Notes: a model not told the origin generated them from the letters alone. 64,000 nucleotides of DNA from Prochloron sp965198675 (GCA_965198675.1 OZ240666.1:496001-560000); one strand, 5' to 3'; numbered from the stretch's first letter, positions 7,529-16,480 are shown. Numbers and translations: made by a program.

Positions 7529-9775
7529 ATGGCCACCCCCTTTACCCCAGCAGAAATTGCATCAGAAGGTCTCACAGAAGAAGAATACGCCGAAATTTGC
7601 CGCCGACTCCGTCGTCATCCCAACAAAGCAGAGTTAGGCATGTTCGGTGTCATGTGGTCGGAACACTGCTGTTACAAAAACTCCAAACCCCTACTGAGTC
7701 AATTTCCAACGAGAGGGGAGCGCATTTTAATGGGGCCAGGAGAAAATGCTGGGGTAGTGGACTTGGGGGATGGACTGCACCTGGCTTTCAAAATTGAATC
7801 CCACAACCACCCCTCCGCTGTGGAACCCTTCCAAGGGGCAGCTACAGGAGTAGGAGGTATCCTTCGGGATATCTTTACCATGGGTGCTCGTCCTATTGCT
7901 ATCTTAAACTCCCTCCGCTTCGGTTCCCTGACAGACCCCAAAACACGCAGACTATTTGCTGGGGTGGTGGAAGGTATTTCCCATTATGGCAATTGCGTTG
8001 GCATTCCCAACGTAGGTGGTGAGGTGTACTTTGACCCTGCCTACACCGGGAACCCCCTGGTAAACGCTATGGCTATAGGGTTAATAGAAATCCCAGAAAT
8101 AGTCACTTCCGGGGCATCAGGTGTGGGGAACCCGGTGTTATATGTAGGTTCCACCACCGGTAGAGATGGTATGGGGGGTGCAAGTTTTGCCAGCGCTGAA
8201 CTTACCGAACAATCTCAAGACCAACGCCCCGCCGTGCAGGTAGGGGATCCTTTCCTGGAAAAGTGCCTCATTGAAGCATGTCTACTGGCTTTTCAAACTG
8301 GTGCAGTAGTAGCAGCACAGGATATGGGAGCAGCAGGCATTACCTGTTCCACTGCGGAAATGGCCGCTAAAGGGGATTTAGGTATTGAACTGGATTTAGA
8401 TAAAGTGCCAGTGCGGGAAACCGGCATGGTTCCTTACGAATACCTGCTCTCCGAATCTCAGGAACGAATGCTCTTTGTGGCCCAAAAAGGTCGCGAACAA
8501 GAATTAATTGATATTTTCCACCGCTGGCAACTTCATGCTGTGGTGGCTGGGACAGTCATTGCTGAACCTATAGTCCGCATTAAGAGTAAAGGTAAGGTAG
8601 CCGCAGAAGTCCCCGCTGCTGCTTTGGCGGATAATACCCCCATTTACGAAAGAAAAGTCTTGACAGAACCGCCTTCTTATGCTAAAGAGGCTTGGAAGTG
8701 GACAGCTGATTCCTTGCCCGCCCCTACAGACTGGAATGATATCCTTTTTCAACTACTAGCAACCCCAACCATCGCCTCGAAACGTTGGGTATATCGCCAG
8801 TACGACCATCAGGTACAAAATAATACATTAGTACTACCAGGTGATGGGGATGCAGCAGTAATTCGAGTCAAGGGATATCGAGGCGTTGCTGCCACCACCG
8901 ACTGCAATAGTCGCTATGTCTATCTAGATCCCTATGAAGGAAGCTCAGCTGCCGTGGCTGAAGCAGCCAGGAATTTAAGCTGTGTGGGAGCAGAACCCCT
9001 AGCAGTCACCGATAACCTCAATTTCGGCAGTCCGGAAAATCCGGTGGGCTACTGGCAACTAGCCTCTGCATGTTGTGGTATTGCCCAAGCTTGCCGGGAA
9101 CTGGAAACTCCCGTCACCGGTGGAAACGTCTCTCTCTATAACGAAACTGTAGACTCCGCTGACAATCAGATAGCAATCTATCCTACCCCAGTAATTGGGA
9201 TGATAGGTTTAGTAGAAGACGTGAGGAAGGTTTGTCCAACAGGGTGGCAGACACCAGGAGATATCATTTATTTACTTGGCTCCAATACCTCCACTTTAGG
9301 TGGTTCGGAATATCTAGCCACAATTCATGGTATAGTTGCTGGGAAACCCCCCTGTGTAGATTTTGATTTAGAACGGGCTGTGCAAAAAGCTTGTCGTGTG
9401 GGGATTAAAAGGGGTTGGATTAATTCGGCTCACGATTGTAGCGAAGGAGGAATTGCTGTTACTCTAGCAGAATGCTGTCTTCCCAACCACCTAGGGGCAC
9501 AGATTCACTTAAACCAAGCACAAAAACAAAGATTAGACGAATTGCTTTTTGGCGAAGCTGCTAGTAGAATCTTGGTGTCAGTTTCCCTGCACGTAGGGGC
9601 AACTTGGGAAAATTATTTAACCGAAAATTTGGGTGACCATTGGCAAAAGCTGGGTTTTGTTACCAATAAAGGGGAGAATATGCGTATTTTAATTGAGAGT
9701 GTCCCTGTTATTGATGTGAAGATAGAAGAAATGGGCGATCGCTTTTTGAAGGCAATTGAAAAATTGATGTCTTGA
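7529..9775 (+). CDS. purL: Phosphoribosylformylglycinamidine synthase, large subunit
   Basis: A 748-residue small-type PurL, which works with PurQ and PurS to convert FGAR to FGAM in purine synthesis. The ATG at 7529 gives MATPFTPAEIASEGLTEEEY. Landmarks are the catalytic-histidine stretch FKIESHNHPSAVEPFQGAAT (about 88-107), VGGILRDIFTMGARP, the ATP-site AAQDMGAAGITCSTAEMAAK (about 262-281), and the second-half repeats TDNLNFGSPE and GGNVSLYNET. The last residues are KLMS. A decayed partial copy lies at 17743-18635. purF, often next to purL in cyanobacteria, is not here; rarD follows instead, convergently. Confidence 0.97.
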   Translation: MATPFTPAEIASEGLTEEEYAEICRRLRRHPNKAELGMFGVMWSEHCCYKNSKPLLSQFPTRGERILMGPGENAGVVDLGDGLHLAFKIESHNHPSAVEPFQGAATGVGGILRDIFTMGARPIAILNSLRFGSLTDPKTRRLFAGVVEGISHYGNCVGIPNVGGEVYFDPAYTGNPLVNAMAIGLIEIPEIVTSGASGVGNPVLYVGSTTGRDGMGGASFASAELTEQSQDQRPAVQVGDPFLEKCLIEACLLAFQTGAVVAAQDMGAAGITCSTAEMAAKGDLGIELDLDKVPVRETGMVPYEYLLSESQERMLFVAQKGREQELIDIFHRWQLHAVVAGTVIAEPIVRIKSKGKVAAEVPAAALADNTPIYERKVLTEPPSYAKEAWKWTADSLPAPTDWNDILFQLLATPTIASKRWVYRQYDHQVQNNTLVLPGDGDAAVIRVKGYRGVAATTDCNSRYVYLDPYEGSSAAVAEAARNLSCVGAEPLAVTDNLNFGSPENPVGYWQLASACCGIAQACRELETPVTGGNVSLYNETVDSADNQIAIYPTPVIGMIGLVEDVRKVCPTGWQTPGDIIYLLGSNTSTLGGSEYLATIHGIVAGKPPCVDFDLERAVQKACRVGIKRGWINSAHDCSEGGIAVTLAECCLPNHLGAQIHLNQAQKQRLDELLFGEAASRILVSVSLHVGATWENYLTENLGDHWQKLGFVTNKGENMRILIESVPVIDVKIEEMGDRFLKAIEKLMS

Positions 9776-9781
9776 AATAAT

Positions 9782-9811
9782 CGTAGGTTGGGTTGAGGGA
9801 CGAAACCCAAC
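9782..9811. repeat. TAGGTTGGGT...AAACCCAAC hairpin (family R7)
   Basis: An inverted repeat between convergent purL and rarD, about 6 bp after the purL stop. Related larger copies lie at 59041-59075 and 59112-59143. It could act as a transcription barrier, but no T-run follows. Confidence 0.6.
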
Positions 9812-9822
9812 AAAGCCCCTGT

Positions 9823-10740
9823 TTAAGTTGATTCCTTTGACCGCCGGAGCAACAGTAAATTGGTGGAATAAATGGCTAGCCCACTCCAAATACAACCAAA
9901 TGCAATTATATGGGTTTTGCTAAAGGGTTCATGGTATAAAAATACCCCCAGGAGTAATTGCAAGGTGGGTGTTAAATACTGTAAAAAACCCAAAGTTGAG
10001 AGGGGAAGTCTCTTAGCAGCATTATTAAACCAGAGCATGGGTAGGGAGGTGATTAAACCACAGCTAATAAATAGCAAAGTGAGAGGAACACTGGCTCCAA
10101 AATTGCTTTGACCCTGCCTCGCCCAATAACCAACTAATATCAGGGCAATAGGGGTTACAAGCACAGTTTCCACAGCTAACCCCACCAGAGGAACCACCGG
10201 AGTAACTTTCCGGATCAATCCATAGGAACCAAAAGTTAATGCCAATCCCAGAGCAATCCAAGGTATGGAACCAAAGTCCCGGATAAAAACACTAACCCCA
10301 AGGGTAGCTAATGCAACGGCCACAATTTGCCAAAAGTTCAATTGTTCCTTGAGGAAAATAGCCCCTAGCAAAATGCTGAGTAACGGGTTGATAAAGTAGC
10401 CTAAACTGGTTTCAACCACTCGATTGACATTAACTCCATAAATAAAAGTTCCCCAGTTTAATGCTAACAATGACGCCGTGGTGAATAATATACCTAAAAT
10501 GCGAGGAGATTTCCACAGTTGAGAAAATTCAGGCCAACGCTTTTGGAGTAACAGGACTATAATTAATAGGCAGGCAGACCAAATAATGCGATGACATAAA
10601 ACTTCTACAGCAGGGGTTGTGCCAAACAACTTCCAATATATGGGTAATAAACCCCAAGTCCCATAGGCCAAAATTGCATATAAAATACCAGAGGCTGTAG
10701 GTAAATCAGCGTTTGAGGGTGAAGATGACTGTTTTTGCAT
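9823..10740 (-). CDS. rarD: EamA-family inner-membrane transporter, RarD type
   Basis: A 305-residue protein with about ten hydrophobic segments. The RarD signature is clear: GILYAILAYGTWGLLPIYWK near the N-terminus, then EVLCHRIIWS, NWGTFIYGVN, ETSLGYFINPL and LGFLQYLTPT. RarD proteins belong to the drug/metabolite transporter superfamily; the substrate is not established. The start ATG is at 10740. It is convergent with purL and has no operon partner on its strand within 3 kb other than the decayed iscB upstream. Confidence 0.9.
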   Translation of the reverse strand: MQKQSSSPSNADLPTASGILYAILAYGTWGLLPIYWKLFGTTPAVEVLCHRIIWSACLLIIVLLLQKRWPEFSQLWKSPRILGILFTTASLLALNWGTFIYGVNVNRVVETSLGYFINPLLSILLGAIFLKEQLNFWQIVAVALATLGVSVFIRDFGSIPWIALGLALTFGSYGLIRKVTPVVPLVGLAVETVLVTPIALILVGYWARQGQSNFGASVPLTLLFISCGLITSLPMLWFNNAAKRLPLSTLGFLQYLTPTLQLLLGVFLYHEPFSKTHIIAFGCIWSGLAIYSTNLLLLRRSKEST

Positions 10741-10879
10741 AAACTCCAGAGATATTTTGTCCTGTTTAAAGCCCGATGTTTACCACTTACTCACACGGAA
10801 TTTTCGACATTTTCCACCCTACGGGAGGGGGGGAATTGCCGCCAAACAAACAAAACAATTGAGCGGCAGCGAATCATCA

Positions 10880-12271
10880 TTAAGAAAACTGGTATTCATA
10901 GCCATCAGCTTTTTGGATAATCGTTAAATACTTAGGATGAACGTCAAATTTTAACGTTTGAGTTGTCAATCTAAAACTGGGTCGAAACCGAATAGCAATG
11001 CGACCTTTATGCCTTCCTGCATACTTTCCTTTCGGTACGGAAGCTTTTACCAAGTCCCCCGTTTGGAAACCCATAAAAAACTTAGCTTGGGGAGCATGGC
11101 GAATCGGAAAATCATAGCGGTTGGTTCCGCAACGCTGACGAGTTCCATGTCCTTTGGCAGTAACAAAGAGGGGTTTAACTCCTCTTAACAGCAACATGAA
11201 GGGAGTCGAGTACCCAACACAGGCAGCATCGGTCCAGTGCTGTTTTTCGATTCCCCTCGTTTTGCGATTAAATTTGGTTTGTCCTCCCGTTCCAGTTTCA
11301 ACAGGCAATCCCGTTTCTTGCAATCTCCGAAACAATTCCCATCGCGTCGTATTGACGGCAGCAGCATCTTTTAACGGTGCTTTAGCTTGTTGCAAAATCT
11401 TTTGTAGCAAGATAGGTTTCTTGCTCAGAAATTCCTCGATAGGCTGGTTACTTTTAGCCTGATTACAATGACGACAAGCCAGCGTTAAATTACTGATCCT
11501 ATCGCTTCCACCTTTCGACTTGGGCTTGATATGTTCGATTTCCAATGGGGTCTGTTCTGCCTTGCAATAAACGCATTTTCTCCCCCATTTGTTGAGGAGA
11601 TATTCTTTAACCTCAAAACCGAACAATTCACCGCGTTGATATTCGACTCCCTCGACTTCAGGGTTCTGAAGTTTTTGGGTGTCGAAGCGCACTAACTCTT
11701 GGGAAATTGCCGCAATCGGACACAGTTTTCTCAAGCGTTCGACCCAAGTCAGGATATTGGCAATCCGACTTGTAAGGGAGGGAGGTAGCCAACATGAAGG
11801 ACGAGTTCGATATCACGCAAAGACGCAAAGTACGCGAAGGATGGGGAAGAGACGGTGCTATACCGCAGTAGGGGTGTAATTGCGTCCCTTTGCGCCTACT
11901 CGGTGGGCGCGAGGATTGAGAAATCTGGGTTGGCGGTAACGAGTTTTTCGCTGTCGCCTTCCCCTTCGCAATGCACGTCGGGCATCAAGCGCGTTCTTAA
12001 TTTGTTGACCTCGATGTTGAATTTCCAGGGCGTTCGTAACTCGTCCCGTTTCTTCAAGGACGATGGCAATTCCTGTCGTTTTAGAACCGGGGTCGAGCTT
12101 GATTCGGTGTGAGTGGACGACGGAATCTTCTGCCGTTCTCTCTTTGAGGACGATGGTAAACGGATATTTTTTGAAAACTGCCGCCCTTCCCTTTTTCAAC
12201 AATTCTCTTGCCCGTGCGGGATGGCAGGGGTCGAGAGGTTTTAAGTTTTTATCGAGAACGAAAATTCGCAC
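10880..12271 (-). pseudogene. iscB: IscB RNA-guided nuclease gene split by a 95-bp repeat
   Basis: The N-terminal piece (12271 down to about 11915) carries the PLMP domain (FVLDKNLKPLDPCHPARA), RuvC-I with its Asp (RIKLDPGSKTTGIAIV) and the arginine-rich bridge helix (RRALRRGRRQRKTRYRQ). The C-terminal piece (11819 to 10880) carries RuvC-II (ISQELVRFDTQ), a complete zinc-ligated HNH (CVYC, LEIEHIKPKSKGG, CRHCNQ) and RuvC-III (HWTDAACVG). A 95-bp repeat at 11820-11914 adds a stop and shifts the frame. Removing it would rejoin RFLN to RTRPSCWLPP, as expected for IscB. A second copy of the repeat abuts the 5' end, leaving a GTG start at 12271. All catalytic residues are still present in the two pieces. 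Confidence 0.9.
11820..11914. repeat. 95-bp repeat inserted in iscB
   Basis: The core GACGGTGCTATACCGCAGTA is flanked by ACGCAAAGACGCAAAGTACG on one side and TGCGTCCCTTTGCGCC on the other. A nearly identical copy lies at about 12272-12372, right at the 5' edge of the iscB coding region. Ends are imperfect inverted repeats of CGCAAAG/CTTTGCG, so it resembles a small non-autonomous palindromic element. Confidence 0.85.
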
Positions 12272-12372
12272 ACGCAAAGACGCAAAGTACGCCTTTATGA
12301 TGGGGAAGAGACGGTGCTATACCGCAGTAGGGGTGTAATTGCGTCCCTTTGCGCCTTAGCGCCTTGGCGCGA
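12272..12372. repeat. Second copy of the iscB-associated repeat
   Basis: It shares the core and both flanks with the element at 11820-11914, differing mainly near the outer ends (CCTTTATGATGGGG and GCGCCTTAGCGCC). It separates the iscB coding region from the structured RNA region upstream. Confidence 0.8.
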
Positions 12373-12416
12373 GCATTACTTTGAACTCTCAGATGGACTG
12401 GTAATGTTTGCCTCGC

Positions 12417-12462
12417 CAACCCACCCCTACCCTTTCCCGGGAGGGGGAAAGGGGGTGGGTAC
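12417..12462. repeat. GC-rich palindrome CCCACCCC...GGGTGGGT (family R5)
   Basis: A large palindrome centred on CCCGGGAGGG. It lies between the candidate omega RNA and iscB. Other copies are at 14424-14478 (in tnpB), 46025-46096 (in a tnpB relic) and 53537-53582. Confidence 0.8.
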
Positions 12463-12499
12463 TTTCTCAAAAGCACTAGCTTTCCCGTATGACCTGTTT

Positions 12500-12720
12500 A
12501 ACTTTTGAGTTCTAGAGCCTAAAACTGGCACGCATTTTAGGGTAGGAACTTTAACCCTTGGATAGAACGTAGCTCTCAAGGAGCTTAGGCTGGTCAACAG
12601 GCTTTTTCAAGCCCACGCTATACCCGCAGGGTTAGCGTGCGGTAGTTGACACAAGGACTACAGTTGAGACGTTTGGTGTAATCTACAACGGATTTTTCCA
12701 CATTTTTGACAGACAGGGCA
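12500..12720 (-). ncRNA. Candidate HEARO/omega RNA of the IscB locus
   Basis: The region directly upstream of iscB on the same strand is where HEARO (omega) RNAs are encoded. It can fold into nested structure: an outer GTCAAC/GTTGAC stem (12593-12598 with 12645-12650), inside it an 11-bp stem CACGCTA-ACCC/GGGT-TAGCGTG (12614-12639) and a GGCTT/AAGCC hairpin, plus a CCTAAAA/TTTTAGG stem near 12517-12535. Such an RNA would guide IscB to DNA. The exact ends, the guide (expected at its 5' end near 12720-12740) and expression are inferred, not seen. Confidence 0.6.
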
Positions 12721-12737
12721 ATATGAATTCTACGCAT

Positions 12738-13613
12738 TTACTCCTCCATGAGAGAATTTATTTGGTTGAGAAAATCTTCTAGGAAATGGCCTTTTGTGAC
12801 ACTTGTTACTGGGCCTGTCATATACGCATTACCTGATTCATCGAATGCAATATTCAGGTTTCCCCCTGGCATCTCCACTAATACATCATCATCTATTAGA
12901 TCCAGCTTTCTAGCCACACTGGCAGCAGCAGTGCTACTGCTGCCTGAAGCCAGTGTGTAACCCGCACCCCTTTCCCATATCATAATATCAACTTTTGCTC
13001 TATTTATGACCTTCATAAACTGAACATTTATTTTATTGGGAAATATTGGATTGCTTTCAAGGATTGGTCCCAATTTTCGTACTCTGGACTCAGAAAGTTC
13101 ATCTGATAAAATAATACAGTGTGGGTTTCCTACGGAGACACAGTTTATTAATATCTCTTCATCTCCAATCAGGATTCTTTCCTCAATTACTTCCCGCTCT
13201 TCTCCAGCAACAGGAATTTCTTGACTTTTAAAGTTTGGTATTCCCATATTTACTTGTATGCCTTTCCCATCTATCTCTACGTCATTTGCACCCGCAGGTG
13301 TCCATACTTGGAATTTGTCACTATTAACATAGCCTGTATCTTTAAGATACCTTGAGAATATGCGGAGACCATTGCCACTCTTCTCTGCTTCGCTACCGTC
13401 AGGATTGAAAATCCTCAAGTGAAACTGGTTATTTCTTAAAGTTGGACCGTAGAGTATACCATCGCTCCCAATGCCAAAGTTTCTATTGCAAATTAGCCTA
13501 ATTATAGGACCATTCATTAAAAATTGGGTTTTATTTGGATCGATAACTATGTAATCATTACCCAATCCATTATATTTGTAGTAGTCAAAGTTTTCACTTG
13601 AGCAATGCATCAT
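12738..13613 (-). CDS. Diaminopimelate epimerase-like protein lacking both catalytic cysteines
   Basis: A two-lobed DapF-fold protein of about 291 residues. DapF landmarks are present: YNGLGNDYIVID, NFGIGSDGI, RIFNPDGSEAEKSGNG, VSVGNPHCI, and ERGAGYTLASGSSSTAAA. In true DapF the two proton-shuttling cysteines sit in the EMCGNG and LACGTG positions; here both are serine (codons AGT and TCA). Standard two-base thiol epimerisation of diaminopimelate is therefore unlikely, and the substrate is unknown. The start is ATG 13613 (or 13610), with GAAGG just upstream; a GTG at 13625 is also in frame. It lies between iscB and tnpB remnants, so it may be accessory cargo rather than the cell's DapF. Confidence 0.85.
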   Translation of the reverse strand: MMHCSSENFDYYKYNGLGNDYIVIDPNKTQFLMNGPIIRLICNRNFGIGSDGILYGPTLRNNQFHLRIFNPDGSEAEKSGNGLRIFSRYLKDTGYVNSDKFQVWTPAGANDVEIDGKGIQVNMGIPNFKSQEIPVAGEEREVIEERILIGDEEILINCVSVGNPHCIILSDELSESRVRKLGPILESNPIFPNKINVQFMKVINRAKVDIMIWERGAGYTLASGSSSTAAASVARKLDLIDDDVLVEMPGGNLNIAFDESGNAYMTGPVTSVTKGHFLEDFLNQINSLMEE

Positions 13614-13689
13614 TTTAACCTTCACTAGTTTAGAGTAAGTTTACTCGGGTTCAATTTATGGAAAACCCCAAGGCGGGGTTAGGACATTA

Positions 13690-13800
13690 TACATGAACTA
13701 CGCCGTGTCGCTACGCTGAACACGGCGTTTCTGACGCTTCAACGCTCCTAGTTGCCTCATGCTTCCGCAATCGGTAGAGCTAGGCAGCTCCACATCTGGC
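13690..13800 (-). ncRNA. Candidate TnpB guide RNA / right end of the tnpB element
   Basis: Downstream of the tnpB stop is a perfect 9-bp stem ACGCCGTGT/ACACGGCGT (13700-13728), followed on the minus strand by AGTTCATGTATAATG. In IS200/IS605-type elements the omega/reRNA spans the tnpB 3' end and the right element end, with such a hairpin close to the boundary. The guide would be the flanking sequence beyond about 13697. This is inferred from position and structure only. Confidence 0.45.
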
Positions 13801-14423
13801 ATAGGCCAGTTCCTGACCCCTAGCCCAAGCCAACATCACTTGAGCTGCATTTACATCTCTATCTTCTTGATGTCCACAATGTTGGCAAACATGAACACGT
13901 AAACGAGATGTTTTCTTAGTAGTTTCCCAGCACTTAGCACATCTTTGAGTAGGCTTTAACTTTTGTGTTGGTGCCTCTAAATAAACACCACCCGCCTCAA
14001 TGACCTTGTATTTAATCGCATCTTTCGTCATGCCAATAGCTACATCTAAGAGGGACCGATTGAGGCCGGCCTTTGACCGTTTCCCTTTTCCCTTTCGTGT
14101 CATGCCCTTGAGGGACGCCTTTGGCGGCACCTTCGGTGTGAGTTTCTCAGTAGCAACCAAGCTATTACCGTTTACAATTTGTGCTGCTACCTTATGAGAC
14201 CAGTCGTGGCGCTGATTGGCAACTTTGCGCTTTACTTTGCTAATTAGACCTTGTGCCTTGCGCCATCTACGAGAAGCTTTAGTCTTCCTTTTTTCTGGTC
14301 GGCGTTTTCTTCTTAGCTGTTTTGATAGTTGCTTGACTTTTTCAGCAGCTTTTGCCTGAAATTTTGGAGCCTCTATGAACTCTCCAAAAGATGTAGCTAT
14401 AGCTACTTTACACCCAAAATCCA

Positions 14424-14478
14424 ACCCAACCCACCCCCCAACCCCCCTCCCAGGAGGGGGGCGAAGGGGGGTGGGTTT
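14424..14478. repeat. GC-rich palindrome (family R5) inside tnpB
   Basis: The palindromic core CCCCCTCCCAGGAGGGGG with CCCACC/GGTGGG arms interrupts tnpB between the CVPERE and VGLDFG codons. Confidence 0.85.
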
Positions 14479-14864
14479 CCCTTTCCGGGACGCAATTAAC
14501 CGTGATAGATGCGTACCACTTGTTGTGGTTCCAGAAAATTGTACAAGTAGTGGGCTTCCCCCAGGTTCGAGCACGACCACGCATAGGAATTGACAGCTTT
14601 AAATCTCTCAGAGAGAGCATTCCGTTGACTCCCATGTTGGTCTGAACTTTCCATCCGGCACTGTCTGGATATGTCCACCCCCTGTAGCGGCGTTTTGCTT
14701 TGAATCGAGGATATTTTGCCAGTGCCTTAAAAAAGCGCTGGTAGCCAAAATCTACTCGTTTTAAAGTTGCTTGCAGAGTATGAGATCCCAGTTCTTTGTA
14801 CTCAGGCCACACTTCTTTGAATGCTGGTAGGGAGTTCTGCTGTTCGAAATAGTCCACCCCTGCT

Positions 14865-14905
14865 CCTGTGCAGCCGCACCCGCGCCATTAATCAATGCCG
14901 CGGGC
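14865..14905. repeat. GCCATTAATCAATGCCG palindrome (family R8) inside tnpB
   Basis: It splits tnpB near its N-terminus and contributes an in-frame stop. Two more copies in inverted order are at about 53425-53472. Confidence 0.75.
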
Positions 14906-15207
14906 AGGTCCGAGGCGCTGGTATTGAGTTCGACGATTAGCAATGGCAGCGTTATATAACTCACAGTGCATCTTGCGTGCCCTGTGCAGTTTCCTTTCAG
15001 CGGTAGCACTTGGATAGAGTCGGTAGGTGATTCGGCGGGTTGGCCCTGCTCAGGCCAGGCTTGGCAGGAGCAGGACTGTTGGGTCGGATACTCTAACTAT
15101 AGCAGTTTTGGTGTAGGTCTCAAAATGTCCCCAAAGCGTAGTTGGGAACTTAGGGGGCATCACCCAGGAAGTTCCCGCGCTATCCTTCCCCACCCCGCTT
15201 CGCGTAG

Positions 15208-15325
15208 GATGCGTTACGCTAACCCATTTAATTTAGGATGCTGCTACGTACGATGCGTTACGCCAACAAAGTTTGTATTGTTGCTAGTACGATGCGTTAC
15301 GCCAACAAAGTTTGTATTGTTGCTA
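15208..15325. repeat. GATGCGTTACGCCAACAAAG repeat array (family R4)
   Basis: Tandem units of GTACGATGCGTTACGCCAAC followed by AAAGTTTGTATTGTTGCTA. The same array is at 16481-16640, 46250-46387 (inverted) and 63316-63487. The IS630 element interrupts one unit of this array at its TA. Confidence 0.85.
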
Positions 15326-16479
15326 TAGCGCGTCTAAATCATTTGTGCAAATCGTGACTTTTGTGCTATGATGCCTTCAAACCAAACAAAAAGAGGATAA
15401 AATCATGTTAATGAATGATAAGAATCATCCTAACTTTACTAAAATACAGGAATTGAATGAGTTTATTCACAACACTAAGAATTTAAAAGAATGGAAAAGA
15501 GTACAAGCAGTAAAATTGAGATTATTGGGGTTGGATTATAAAAGTATTGAAGTAAGTTTAGGTGTTTCAACAAGCTTTATTGCCCAAACACAGAGAAAAT
15601 ATTTGCTACAAGGTGTATCGGGATTAAGCCTGGGACATCAAGGTTCAAGAAGTTACCTAACTAGGGAGCAAAAAAAAGAAATTATAAAATGGCTCCAGCC
15701 ACCAGAAAGACGTAACATTTCTGAATTAGAAAGACATCTTATAGAAGAATATGATGTCCTATTTAGGTCAAAAGAGAGTTATTATCAAATCTTGCGAAAC
15801 GCCAATTTAACATGGCAGAAAGGCAATAAAGAAAATCCCAGAAAAAATCCAGCTCGTATCAAAGAAAGAAATAAAGAATTAGCTGCTATATTACGCGATA
15901 GCCTCGATAAGATAAAAGCTGAAAAACTTGTGGTATATGCTTTAGATGAATGTCACCTTCAAGGCGATGAGATTTGTGGTTACCTTTGGGGAGACAAAAA
16001 AAACGAGAAATTGTTAAGATTGATAATTATAGAGCTAGACAAACTTACTATGGTGCTTTAAACATTTGGAATAATGAATTTATTGTTTGTCCTTATCCCA
16101 GCGGCAATGGACAAAATACTGTGAAATTTGTTGAAGAGATAAAGAATCGTCATCCTAACCAACAAATTATGTTACTTTGGGATGGTGCGTCATATCATAA
16201 AGGAGAGGAAATGAAAAAAATCTTAGCCAAATATAATGATGGATTAGCCAAAGATGAATGGTTGATTACTTGTGAATTGTTTGCTCCTTATAGTCCGGAA
16301 GAAAATCCTGTAGAGGGAATTTGGTTACAAGCCAAGAATTTTTTGAGGCGTTTTTATTACAAATGTAAAAATTTTACAGTTGTGAAAAGATTGTTCAAGC
16401 TATTTTTGGCTCTCAAACTTTTCAATCCGGAGAGATTGGAACGATACGATGTGTTTGCACAAATCATTTAGGCTCGCTA
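15326..16479 (+). mobile_element. Complete IS630-family insertion sequence, 1154 bp
   Basis: Terminal inverted repeats of about 26 bp (TAGCGCGTCTAAATCATTTG at the left, its counterpart ending AAATCATTTAGGCTCGCTA at the right) differ at only a few positions. The element is flanked by TA on both sides (15324-15325 and 16480-16481), the hallmark IS630 target duplication. The empty site TTGTTGCTAGTACGATGCG is visible in the neighbouring repeat unit at about 15279-15297, so the insertion is precise. The element is visibly more AT-rich than its surroundings. Confidence 0.93.
15405..16471 (+). CDS. IS630-family transposase made by -1 frameshift
   Basis: The first frame (from ATG 15405, RBS AAGAGG at 15391) encodes the helix-turn-helix N-terminal half and the first catalytic Asp (YALDECHLQGDE). 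The second frame encodes the second Asp (LLWDGASYHKG) and the final Glu (PEENPVEGIWLQAK). The frames join at an 8-A run (15996-16003) that contains the canonical slippery heptamer A_AAA_AAC (15998-16004) in the correct phase for -1 slippage; the fused protein would read GDKK then REIVKIDNYRARQ, as in intact relatives. The first frame alone stops near 16061. Expected full product is about 355 residues, normal for IS630 transposases. Confidence 0.9.
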
Positions 16480-16480
16480 T

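Larger units (their letters stand above)
13780..15040 (-). pseudogene. tnpB: IS200/IS605-family TnpB split by repeats
   Basis: Three pieces of one TnpB: an N-terminal part (TYRLYPSATAERKLHRARK ... RRTQYQRLG, about 15035-14906), a middle part (VDYFEQQNSLPAFKEVWPEY ... SITVNCVPERE) and a C-terminal part (VGLDFGCKVAIATS with the first RuvC Asp, VATEKL, then the zinc ribbon CAKC ... CQHCGHQEDRDVNAA). A GCCATTAATCAATGCCG palindrome block (R8) with an in-frame TAA separates the first two. The R5 GC-rich palindrome separates the second and third and shifts the frame. The catalytic motifs are all still recognisable. Without the repeats the gene would read as an ordinary TnpB of about 400 residues. 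The 5' end beyond 15040 is also covered by repeats, so the start codon cannot be placed. Confidence 0.88.

Noticed and set aside
12738..13613. Calling this gene the cell's diaminopimelate epimerase (dapF)
   Set aside because: Both catalytic cysteines are missing and it lies among mobile elements, so the standard name would be misleading.
14966..15328. A 120-codon plus-strand frame over the tnpB start and repeat array
   Set aside because: It is made of repeat DNA and antisense tnpB; the predicted peptide repeats CVTPTKFVLLL from the array units.
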